A stretch of 64,000 bases of DNA, taken from assembly GCA_949318235.1 (NCBI GenBank), contig OX439134.1, positions 24,748,662 to 24,812,661 on the forward strand. Direction: 5' to 3'. Made by a program: the position numbers and the translations under genes. The notes under the pieces were generated by a model. The model saw nothing but the letters and a program-made list of their open reading frames with translations, had not been told where the DNA came from and made no database searches. The DNA is from Ecdyonurus torrentis. Its lineage: Eukaryota > Arthropoda > Insecta > Ephemeroptera > Heptageniidae. Shown one piece after another: positions 51,991 to 64,000 of this stretch (position 1 is the stretch's first letter; each line of letters begins with the position of its first letter).

Positions 51991-52617
51991 GAGAAACAGG
52001 TCGACCATTAGAGATCAGGGTGAATGAACACAGGCAAAAAATAGAAAAAAGAGATACAGGATATTCAAAACTAGTAGATCATGCGCTGGAAAGTAATCAT
52101 CAAATTCTATGGGAAAAAACAAAAGTAATAGGAAGAGAGAGTCACTATAAAAAAAGAAAAATATTAGAATCAATAGAAATGGCAAGAAGAAAAAATGAAA
52201 CAATCAGTCAGCCCAGTTTTGAATTACCACCTATTTGGATTCCACTCATAGATTCTTTTAAGAAAAGTGTACCACGTGACCGTACAGGTGAAAATGTAAA
52301 TAATAATAAACCACCTGACGAGAACGAGCCACACCCCCCATTGCGGAGGTCGGCTCGCCTCGTGAGCAAGAGTCAGTAAGCTGATGAAGAGAGGCAGACA
52401 AGTATATAGTTTTATATACGCCCTCGAAAACGTTACAATTGTGTGTGAATATAACATAGCTATGTATATAGATTTTTAAAAACTGTGAATTGAGTATTTT
52501 ATTAATTTATATAGTGACAAGTTTTGGTGTTGTGTGTTATTTTTATCATCAAATTAAGCAGCGAGTGAAAGCCCAGTGGTTTTACAGAAGGTAAGACAAA
52601 AATGAAATTTTTATCAT
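51991..52617. repeat. Penelope-like terminal repeat, right arm
   Basis: 627 bp, inverse of 49571-50197. On the plus strand it encodes the last ~125 residues of the same protein (from GRPLEIRVNEHRQK to SARLVSKSQ, stop 52377-52379) with no change seen. Confidence 0.9.
52377..52437 (+). ncRNA. hammerhead-ribozyme-like motif, right arm
   Basis: CTGATGA at 52381-52387 and CGAAA at 52425-52429, the two invariant core blocks. Between them is a plausible helix II: GAGAGGC pairs with GCCCTC (one bulged A) and continues as GTATATA/TATATAC around a GTTT loop. Before the core, GTAA could pair with TTAC just after GAAAACG. Hammerheads are reported in the terminal repeats of Penelope-like elements. The cleavage triplet and helix III could not be assigned, so activity is unproven. 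Confidence 0.45.
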
Positions 52618-52648
52618 CATGTCACCTCGCTCGATATTCAAATTTTCA

Positions 52649-52651
<3 letters not shown>
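52618..52651. other. 34-base extension next to the right terminal repeat
   Basis: CATGTCACCTCGCTCGATAT followed by TCAAATTTTCAAAC, present on the right side only, between the inverted repeat and the TA tract. Confidence 0.5.
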
Positions 52652-54717
<2,066 letters not shown>

Positions 54718-55038
54718 CAGGGGTGTCAAACTCATGTCACATGCCGATCCAAATCCGGTCCTAGAAATCATTTGCGGGTCGTAGACTTTCACTAAAGGGG
54801 GTTTGGGGCCCCGCCGGAGTTTTTTTTTCTTTCAAAAAAGGGGCGTGGCTATTGATCTTTACGCAAATAATGTACGGTTTACTAAAAATATTAACACCAT
54901 GAATATATAACTATAAAAAGAGGGGACTAAAACTGTAATTATACAATAATATATTTTTATTTTATTTAATTTTTGTTTAATCGGAGGTTCCACGGTCCGC
55001 ACAAAATGATCTCGCGGGCCGCGTGTTTGACACCCCTG
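54718..55038. mobile_element. hAT MITE, 321 bp
   Basis: Ends CAGGGGTGTCAAACTCATGT and, inverted, CAGGGGTGTCAAACACGCGG, the widespread hAT terminus. TGTAGTC flanks both sides (54711-54717, 55039-55045), a 7-8-bp duplication. The interior has GC-rich patches (GGGGCCCCGCCGG). No transposase. Confidence 0.85.
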
Positions 55039-55045
55039 TGTAGTC

Positions 55046-55984
<939 letters not shown>

Positions 55985-56646
55985 GCATGCAATAAATTTA
56001 TTGCATATTAAAATATAACTCCATCGAAACATCCATGATCGAAACAAAACATAAAAAAAAAATCATTAACCCGATTATACATATAGTTTACTATTAAAAC
56101 ATTTTGCATAAATAAAATGAATAACTTGCTTTATACTCTATCTATCTCACTGTGTGGCATAAATGTTGCTAAATTGAAACAGCATAAATAATTATGATAA
56201 AACATAATATTTATTATATACAGTTAAATTATATTACAATGCATATAATGTTGCTAAAAATGGGCTAGAATAATTGTTACGTATACATTTTTACCCGTGT
56301 TTTCAATTTATATTTAACTGTGCATGCAATGAATTTATTGCATATTAAAATATAACTCCATCGAAAAAAAAAAAAAAAAAAAAAAAAGATCATTAACCCG
56401 ATTATAAATATATTTTACTATTAAAACATATTGCATGAATAAAATGAATAACTTGATGTACAGTATACCGCATAATTGTTGCTAAATTGGAGCAGCATAA
56501 ATAATTATGCTATGCAAAACATAATATTTATGGTATATTACATAATTGTAATTTTATTACTTGAATTACATTACAAATATTATTATATTATTTCAATTAA
56601 TTAATGTCTCAAAATTTTCTCAATACGTATAATGTTCTATCATTAA

Positions 56647-56982
56647 AGGAATAGACCACAGAAAAACATAAGCATTTATATCACAAAACACTTGATGGGA
56701 CTTACATAAATAATATTAGTTTGTCTCAAAACCCAACAGTAGCCCCGTAGCAACGATCAGAAAAATCGATTTATGCAACCCGCACAACATTTTCATGCTA
56801 ACTTTTGCATGTTTCGGACGTCATAAACATGAATTTTCACGCAAATTGCATACTTTACAGTTTTTTTTACGCTCTCTCGTGGGGCTACATTAACATACTG
56901 GCAAAAATTCTCATCAGTTTTGAAGATCCCATTTCGTGTTTATTCATTAAAAAGCACATGTTGTTTTATGTGGTCTATGGCT
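56647..56982 (-). mobile_element. TTAA-flanked 335-bp MITE family, copy 5
   Basis: TTAA at 56643-56646 and 56983-56986. In reverse it starts AGCCATAGACCACATAAAAC and ends GTGGTCTATTCCT. The conserved TGACGTCA reads GGACGTCATA here. Confidence 0.85.
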
Positions 56983-57066
56983 TTAAATGTTCATATTTGT
57001 CTGGATGTATTTGAGTATAATCTACTGAAATTATTCTATTATATTGCATTTATGATTACTGTACTC

Positions 57067-57156
57067 TGGCAAACTGCTCTGCAATGACCACGCTAGTGGG
57101 CTTGTTCCTTTTGTGGCCTCTAATAAAAACCATTTATTATTATTATTATTAATATT
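57067..57156 (+). mobile_element. LINE 3' end with (ATT)n tail
   Basis: GACCACGCTAGTGGGCTTGT, then CCTTTTGTGGCCTCTAATAA, AAACC and an ATT-repeat tail. The same terminal block occurs inverted at 45594-45655. Only the extreme 3'UTR is present. Confidence 0.55.
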
Positions 57157-57371
57157 TATTATATTACAGTAAAATTATATTATGATGCACATATATTGCT
57201 AAAAACAGACTAGAATAATTATTACGTATACATTTTTACCCGTGTATATTATAGATTTATATTCAACTGATGACTTCCCTACGATTTAAATTAATATTTT
57301 ATAAACTTATATATTTACTTGGACATAAGTAAAATTTTCAGAGTATATTCAGTATGAAATATGTCAAACCT

Positions 57372-57373
<2 letters not shown>

Positions 57374-57453
<80 letters not shown>
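57374..57453. repeat. (CT)n microsatellite
   Basis: About 40 CT units. Confidence 0.95.
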
Positions 57454-57456
<3 letters not shown>

Positions 57457-58591
57457 CATACAGAGTTTCTAATAGAATTAAATGCCACGCAACAAGAATT
57501 ATGATTGCGGTGTATTAACGGTTGTACAAGTGACTATTTCTCATCCCAAAGTGTCAAAATCATACGCACGTTTTCCCTCCCTCTCTCACTCAATTCACAC
57601 AGATCTGTATTTATAATAAATCGTGTTTCATTTATCATTCGTTGCTATCAACTATACAACCAAACTCTATTAATATTAAATAATTGACTACAATTTTTTA
57701 TTTCAATTAATTTTCTTTTCTAAATGTTAGGTATAACAATTTTTTTTTTCCAACGATTGAGAACCACTTTTTATAAGTATATTTGAAGAGGGTATTTTTT
57801 TGATTGATTTAATTAACAATTGCAATAATTTATACTTGAATTGAGTTATATATTATCAAGTGTATTTTATAACTACTATTGTAAGATTTTGCTCATATTT
57901 TTATAATTTTGTTGCTCCATGCAACATATTTTTATTATTTGAACTTTTTGTTCTGAAGTTAAAAAACACAAAAAAGTTAAATAAACACACTATTCATAAC
58001 AGTGTAATTGAATGATTCATTAAAAGCAAACTTTGTGATAGTCAGTTTGTAACATGATATTTTGCTACTTCACAATTTTTGCAAAGGACATTTTGTTAAC
58101 AGAGAATTGGCGTACATCGGACACTTTGTGAACTGTGACTTTATATGACAAGTCAAGCATGAATATAGTTGGCGTAACAAATTATGATACTTTGATGAGT
58201 TTCTTTAACTTTTGTGTAATTTGATTTTAATGTTATAAAACTGTATGTTTTATAACTTTAAAAAAATTGCTTTTCATCCAGTTGTAAACAAAACTTTACA
58301 AAAAATTTCAAACTTAATTTAAAAAATGTCTAAATTATTTTAATAATTAAGAATTTATTGATTTGAATTACACCGTAATGCCATAGCCAATCAGAAACGA
58401 CTTAAAAAAAGACGCGCTCTCACGAAGGTTTTTTTCTTTAGCACCGCGGAATCATCTTTTATTTTTATAACTTTATTTAATCATTAGCTAATAAAAGATT
58501 TCAACACACACTTTTCACAGGTAAGATTTGTTTTAAACAAAGTTATGTAATATGACTATATCAAATTAAATATTATGTATTATATCAATGC
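57454..58591. other. AT-rich spacer, no gene seen
   Basis: AT background. One GC-richer patch at 58378-58455 (CCAATCAG, GACGCGCTCTCACG, CACCGCGG) looks promoter- or MITE-like, but no further signal supports it. Confidence 0.45.
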
Positions 58592-58595
58592 TTAA

Positions 58596-58930
58596 AGCCA
58601 TAGACCACATAAAACAACATATGCTTTTTAATGAATAAACACGAAATGGGATCTTCAAAACTGATGACAATTTTTACCACAATGTTAATGTAGCCCCACG
58701 AGAGAGCGTGAAAAAACTGTAAAGTATGCAATTTGCGTGAAAATTCATGTTTATGACGTCAGAAACATGCAAAAATTAGTATGAAATTGGTGTGCGGGTT
58801 GCATAAATCGAACTTTCTGATCACTGCTACGGAGCTACTGTTGGGTTTTGAGACAAACTAAAGTTATTTATGTAAATCCCATCAAGTATTTTGTAGTTTA
58901 AATGCTTATGTTTTTCTCTAGTCTATTCCT
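58596..58930 (+). mobile_element. TTAA-flanked 335-bp MITE family, copy 6
   Basis: TTAA at 58592-58595 and 58931-58934. Starts AGCCATAGACCACATAAAAC, ends CTAGTCTATTCCT. All conserved blocks are present; the best-preserved copy along with copy 4. Confidence 0.88.
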
Positions 58931-58949
58931 TTAAACAAAACTTCTTTTT

Positions 58950-59335
58950 TTTCCTTGCTTTCCATAGTGTGTTATCATGCTACATCAATCCCAGTCCCAG
59001 TCAAGACATTGTCTTATGGACAAGTTAAGACTTTCCAATAAATGGAAAAGCACACACGGGCCGGCCACGGCCTAAGTACACAGCCCAGCATTCACCATAA
59101 CAGCCTAGAGAAACCGTGGAAACGTCTAGGCAGGCTGGTCGGTGCAATCACATCGATCATGCACCTCCCGCATACTGTGCGTCGTCATGAAATGCATGTA
59201 ATCATACATCGTGTAACGTGTTGTGCTCTCACACTTGACGTACGTACCCAGCAGAGGCTCGAACCTATACTCGGTGAGGAGTACACAGTTACGAGTTAGC
59301 TGCCTTCACCACTCGGCCATACCAGCTCGGTAATG
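58950..59335 (-). mobile_element. tRNA-derived SINE, copy 2
   Basis: On the minus strand: head GAGCTGGTATGGCCGAGTGG (A box TGGCCGAGTGG), then B box GGTTCGAGCC about 55 nt on, a Ser/Leu-type tRNA-like head; a body of about 280 bp; then an A-rich tail (GCAAGGAAAAAAAAG at about 58945-58960). Homologous to 46657-47005. It lies about 20 bp from a TTAA MITE. No target duplication was found by eye. Confidence 0.65.
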
Positions 59336-59497
59336 TTATGACTGACAGTGAGAAAAAGTCACCCTTTAATTCAAAACTTTTTTACATCACTATATCTATA
59401 CTTCACATTTTTAGATTTTTATAGTAATTTTGAGGATGCACATTTACTTATCTTATAAGCTAAAATTTGGATCTATAACATAATTTTGGACATAACA

Positions 59498-60724
59498 TTA
59501 CCCGAGCCATACGAAAATGCTGATAAAAGTTTGAGAAAGCCTTGATTAAGTGCTTATAAACATTTGATAGTAGTGTTTTTGTCTGATAATACATGGATAA
59601 AGGACTGATAGAGTTTGATAGAATTTTTTGAATCTAGGAGTAAAAACTGAAAAAAGTATGATAAATATATTATAAAGTATTGATAATTATAAATGACTGA
59701 TAAACGTTTGATTGTTTTTTTTTTTTTTAATTTCAAACATCTGATAAAAGTATGAATATATAAACTTAAAAATAAAATTTGAAATTTTTCAAAAGTCTGA
59801 TAAAAGTTTGATGACCTAACGGGAAATAAATTTGGAGGGGAACGCGAGGCGCCTCTTTTGGTAGACGAAACCGTTGAGGACTTAGAAAATTTTGGAGTGT
59901 ACAGCAGGAGCAGAGGTAGCAGGCAGTAGCACAAGTCAGCCAGAGCAGTATGCACGCACTTTGTTAGCGCTTACATATTTCAATTAAAACTAAGCAGCAA
60001 GAAGCTTCACCTACTTGTAAGAGGAGCTTCATGTGGTCATCATGTTAATATATAGGTAAGTGACATGTTCACATTAATAATTATATCAATATTTATTGTA
60101 ATTAATTGCATTTCATGTGTTACAGCTAGGAAACCAACTTGATCTCAAGCTGTTACGATTACCGATGTGTGCGACTCATCCGCTCCTATAATCCGATGCA
60201 TCCTTTGAAAAATAAAGTTTTTTTCTCTTATTAATTGAAGAATATCAATTAATAAGAATATTTTGTAATACAAGGCAAAATTGGCAACAATGTTATGACA
60301 AACATTGAAGTGGGTAGTGCTGGGTGGAATGTGGGATGAAGGGTACAGGAGGGAGGGAGGGGGAAGGGGGAGGGAAGGGAAGGGAAGAGAAAAATGCATA
60401 ATTATTTATCAGCTTTTTATCAGACATTTATCAGCTTTTTATCAGACATTTATCAGCTTTTTATCAGACATTTATCAGATTTTATTCAGTGTTTTATCAG
60501 CTTACAAGTCAAATTTCAATGTAAAATTTTACATGTATAAGCATAGGAGAAACGAAAAATTTTGTCCTATGCTTATACATGGTAATTTGACTGATAAAAG
60601 TTTGAAAAGTGTCGCATATAAGACTTTTATCAGACCTTTATACATATTTTATAATATCTTTATCAGTCAAAATTTATCAATGCTTTATAAATCATTTATC
60701 AGACTTTTTGTGTATCACGGGTAA
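59498..60724. mobile_element. 1.2-kb element with CTGATAAA motif clusters
   Basis: Ends TTACCCGAGCCATACGAAAA and, inverted, TTACCCGTGATACACAAAAA, each followed by CTGATAAA. The left third repeats CTGATAAA on the plus strand (59521, 59696, 59742, 59798), the right third repeats it mostly on the minus strand, including a 22-bp tandem unit TTATCAGCTTTTTATCAGAC (about 60407-60475). The middle (59820-60175) is GC-richer with a consensus small intron at 60056-60125. A strong hairpin lies at 60532-60581. Non-autonomous DNA element of unassigned class. Confidence 0.55.
60056..60125 (+). other. candidate 70-bp intron inside the 1.2-kb element
   Basis: ATAG/GTAAGTGACATG at the left and TTTCATGTGTTACAG/CTAGG at the right; AT-rich between, GC-richer on both sides. 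It suggests a spliced transcript from the element or from a captured host gene. No long frame joins across it. Confidence 0.35.
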
Positions 60725-61435
60725 TTTAACTTAAAATACCGAATTTGATATCTCAAATCATGAATAATAATTACTTCTAATTTAACCTAATTACAAATCT
60801 TTTAAGATTATATTTTAGTTGCCATAGAGAATTATTAAATTTTCTTTTATTGATAAAAATTTATTTCTTTTTTTCAAGTTTAATTGTTCTTAAAATTGAC
60901 CTTTGGGATTTGGAGATAAAGTTAAAAAAAAAAATTTAAATCCAAATTTTTTCATTTGCAATCTCTATTATCATTATTATTTTATTAGTAGACTAATTGC
61001 TATACAAATTAAAGAATAATTTTAATTGTAGTATTTAAAAAAATTAGCATTTCGGCCAAAGTTCATTATTAAATAATAGTTTAATCTTGCGACAAACTCT
61101 TAACTATTTAAAAAGTTTCTTATAATTAAGATGCAACACAGCCCAATTTTGTTAAAAAAATTTTTTGTAGACTTTAACAATTTAATATAATATTAATGTG
61201 AATATGAAAAATATTAATATGAAAAATTAAAAAAAAAATCTGCATGTAATAAAAATTCTGCGGTATTTTTTTTTCAATAAATTACTAAAATGAGTTTTGA
61301 ATTTTAAATTTTTCCATTTCTCAGCTTTTACTTTTGTTTAAAAAAAAAGTTACCACCTTGAAAAACTGTGTCAGCATTTATTGAATTCCAGCAATAATTG
61401 TTATGTATTAGTTCTTTGCATGCGTTTATTATTAT
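60725..61435. other. AT-rich spacer, no gene seen
   Basis: AT background only. Confidence 0.5.
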
Positions 61436-61774
61436 AGGCATAGACAAGAAGAAAACATAAGCATTTATATCACAAAATACTTGATGGAACTTACATTATG
61501 TAACATTAGTTTGTCTCAAATCCAACTAGTGCCGTGGCAGTGTTCAGTGATTTATGCAACCTGCACAACATTTTCCTACTAATTTTTGCCTTACGTCATA
61601 AACAGAAATATTCATGCAAATTGCATACTTTACAACATTTGTACGCTCTCTTGTGGTGCCTTGATAAATTGATAAAAAATTGATAAAAATTGATAAAAAT
61701 TGTCATTAGTTTGGAAGATTCCATTCTGTGTTTAATCATTAAAAAGAACATGTTGCTTCATGTGGTCTATGCCT
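61436..61774 (-). mobile_element. TTAA-flanked 335-bp MITE family, copy 7
   Basis: Right flank TTAA (61775-61778); left flank decayed. In reverse it starts AGGCATAGACCACATGAAGC and ends CTTGTCTATGCCT. A short GATAAAAATT tandem lies at 61671-61700. Diverged copy. Confidence 0.8.
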
Positions 61775-61778
61775 TTAA

Positions 61779-63475
61779 TATATCCATACATGGAAAACCG
61801 AGACTTGAGAATAACTTTCAACTTTACTGTACAACAAAGTTAGCAGTAAAGAAGTCCAACCTTTACTACAAAATTACTCTATTTTATAACATTATTTAAG
61901 CAAATTAATTTTTAATTACATAAATATACGATTAAATTTTTTGTTCAACTTTTATAGTCAATGTGCTCAAGTGACCAAAATTTCATGTAAAAATATTAAG
62001 TAATGTCATAATGACAATAGTATATCACCGACTTGGAAAGAATAAATTACGTAATTTATGCTGTACATATTCATGTTATTATAGCATAAATGTTGCTTGA
62101 TTAGAACAACATAATTATGCTATACAACTGTTACGAAATATTATAATGTTATGAAATAATATTGCTAAAATTAGCAATAAGCTAATTGCATAATTATTGT
62201 GAATTTATTTTTTGCCTGTGAAGTTAAAGAGCTAAATTATGTAAGTTAGCTTCTTGAAACTTTTTCTTTCTTTTTTACTGATGATAAGATATATATTATA
62301 ATATTATAAGAGTTCAAATCGTAAATTTTGCCGATAGCATAAAAAGTACTTTGTTTTTTCCAATCAGTTTTCGTTCCCTGTGATCTTAAAATATCTGATC
62401 AATCAATTCCATCTCCCTCCTCTATTCCTTTGAATATCAAATTAGCTCCCCTCGACTGCAAATGGTCCGTATAATATTTTTTCATAATATAGAGATTTAT
62501 CAAAAAAAGAGAGTTTCAACTTTCAAATTTAAGTTTTTTTTCCCTTCATATAATTTATGAAAAAAAACACTGTGAAGGGTGCAAATAATGATAACATAAG
62601 AAAGTAATGAATATTTTTTCCATAAAATTTTGGATTTTTTTTTTATTAAAATTTTTATGAAAATATTTACTTTTATAAATATTAAAATGATGGGGAGATA
62701 TCTCAAATGGGATGAAATTATACTAAATATACATATTTATATGATAGAATGAGTAACACAAATTCTTGCAAAGTAGATTTTGTTAAAGTGTTATATTATG
62801 CTTAAAATTGATTTTTTTTACATTAAAATAAAAAAATGTGCAATTTAAGTTTTTTTTTTTAATTATTATTAAACTTAGATTTCTTATTCTGGATGGTAAA
62901 AATTTCACCATTTTTGTTGTTGAAAAACTTCCTATATATTTGATTTTTTCTACTACATATTGTTTCCGTAAGGATGAAAAATATGCATTTCAAGATACTG
63001 ATAAAAAAATATATCACAGTTCGTTCTATAAACTACACACAAAATTGAGTCAGTGCTCAGAACTTTTTTCTTTGTTATTAACATATGATCACAATGTTAC
63101 TGCCTTTTCACAACGTATATTTGATTGTTACTTACGATTTATTTAACAAAGGAAAATTTTCGAAGATGGCTCAAGAGTTGTATGTAGTTTATAGAACGAA
63201 CTTTTGTATTGGATTTTCATTACAATTCCTGGAATATTATCAAATAGGTTTAAATACATACTATTAAAAAAAAAGTTAACTGGACAATTCTAACTGCCAA
63301 ACACAACATAGAAAAAATATCTGGAAGGGAAATTAATTATTGAAATGAAAATATCTAAATATTAAACTAAAAACATCACGCTCAAAAAAAAAAAAATAAT
63401 AAAAAATCAAAAAAAATAAAAAAACATTTTTTGTGTATCACACCCATATATATTTTCTGCATTTACTTGAAGCAA
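61779..63475. other. AT-rich spacer with an AT-palindrome repeat
   Basis: 62040-62215 is a copy of the GCATAA/TTATGC AT-rich repeat. The rest is AT background with short frames lacking recognised domains. Confidence 0.5.
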
Positions 63476-63663
63476 TGACTGCTTATGTTTACTCAAAATG
63501 CGGAAAAGGAAGTGGTCGAAAAAGGAAACCACGTGACGGTAAATGTGGGAGGAAAGTTGGTGCCAGCAGCAAGCTAGGCCTGAGCTACCTCCCATTTTTA
63601 CCGTCACGTGGTTTCCTCTTCCGGCACTTCCTTTTCCGTATTTTGAGTAAACATAAGCAGTCA
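63476..63663. mobile_element. 188-bp foldback repeat
   Basis: Arms 63476-63553 and 63589-63663: TGACTGCTTATGTTTACTCA...AAGGAAGTG...GGAAACCACGTGACGGTAAA pairs with its inverse; loop about 35 bp. GC-richer than the surroundings. Probably a MITE; the target duplication is not clear. Confidence 0.7.
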
Positions 63664-63817
63664 ATGTAATGGAAAAAATATGCACGTGATAGATAAAAAA
63701 TTATTCAATGCATTATTATTTTTAGAGTGAAGTTTTAAACTTATACAATGTTACTTATCGTAGGTAAATTATAAAGGCGTGTCATATCTGAAAAACGTGA
63801 CATTACGTGACTGAGTA

Positions 63818-64000
63818 CGGAAAAAAATAAATACGTAATAATTATGCTAGCTCATTTTAGCAATACAACATAATTTATGCTATACTGCATAATAAATATG
63901 TACATAGAATAAATATTATGTTATACAGCATAATTATTTATGTTGTTCCAATTTAGCATTAATTATGCTAGAATGACGTAAATGAAACATAAATTATGTA
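63818..64000. repeat. AT-palindrome repeat copy, cut by window end
   Basis: Begins AAATAAATACGTAATAATTA followed by TGCTAGCTC, and continues with alternating GCATAAT/ATTATGC blocks (AACATAATTTATGCTATA, CAGCATAATTATTTATGTTG) to the edge. Related pieces at about 5519, 10155, 15772, 32520, 56150, 56463 and 62040. Confidence 0.6.

Larger units (their letters stand above)
55985..57260. repeat. ~338-bp tandem duplication, second copy interrupted
   Basis: Unit 1 (about 55985-56322) begins GCATGCAATAAATTTATTGC and ends in GTATACATTTTTACCCGTG plus a short tail. Unit 2 restarts at about 56323 with GCATGCAATGAATTTATTGC and resumes after an interruption at about 57160, ending with the same TACCCGTG block at 57243. 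The interruption contains a TTAA MITE and a LINE tail. Both units contain the GCATAAATAATTATG-type AT repeat. Confidence 0.7.

Noticed and set aside
52020..52379. 119-residue ORF resembling an endonuclease C terminus
   Set aside because: It is the inverted terminal-repeat copy of the Penelope-like ORF's end, not a separate gene.
59554..59955. 133-residue minus-strand ORF with a hydrophobic start
   Set aside because: Lies in the CTGATAAA-rich part of a mobile element; composition follows the repeats, and no domain is recognised.
60305..60724. 139-residue ORF with repeated LSDIYQ-like units
   Set aside because: Encoded by the 22-bp tandem repeat at 60407-60475; looks non-coding.

Overview
The window is very AT-rich (coding-looking islands stand out by higher GC), packed with dinucleotide microsatellites, mostly (GA)n/(CT)n and (TA)n, and dominated by mobile-element debris. 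Spliced-gene signals (GT...AG sites, TATA/CCAAT promoter), a Penelope-like retroelement, LINE 3' ends, tRNA-derived SINEs and many MITEs point to an invertebrate animal nucleus, most likely an arthropod and plausibly a crustacean. The species cannot be fixed from the sequence alone. Host gene content is minimal: a P2X7-type C-terminal domain cut by the left edge (3-308), a promoter plus 122-residue unknown ORF (11526-12011), a small well-formed terminal exon (43337-43447), and one weak candidate exon (1364-1497). No rRNA, CRISPR or bacterial-type operons are present.

Layout. 1-15.9 kb: P2X7-like exon, hAT-type, TAA-, TA- and TTAA-flanked MITEs, and the unknown promoter/ORF. 15.9-22.6 kb: a LINE 3' fragment (end of the reverse-transcriptase ORF plus a 240-bp (TATC)n tail) split by two TAA-flanked PIF/Harbinger-like elements; the larger (5.2 kb) has filled with a ~128-bp satellite whose units change orientation along the array. 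22.6-33.6 kb: AT desert with microsatellites. 33.6-37.7 kb: the most elaborate structure, a triple nest. A tRNA-bearing foldback with a 12-bp target duplication is interrupted by a second foldback with two 1037-bp, nearly identical arms and a TTTA duplication. That one is interrupted in its right arm by a 1221-bp TA-flanked element. 37.7-49.4 kb: MITEs, a terminal exon, SINE copy, microsatellites. 49.6-52.65 kb: a Penelope-like element encoding RT plus GIY-YIG endonuclease, with 627-bp inverted terminal repeats, each carrying a hammerhead-ribozyme-like core, lying in a (TA)n tract. 52.65-64 kb: a hAT MITE, tandem duplication, SINE, an element rich in CTGATAAA motifs, and further MITEs.

The recurring themes are non-autonomous DNA elements of several types. 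One ~335-bp TTAA-flanked family has seven near-full copies and a fragment. Three otherwise unrelated TTAA-flanked families share the terminal pattern TTAA-AGGNNTAG, which suggests one transposase source outside the window. Several families also carry TGACGTCA. Apart from the Penelope-like RT, no mobilising enzyme is encoded here. Family names rest on termini, target duplications and motif recognition by eye; no database search was possible.
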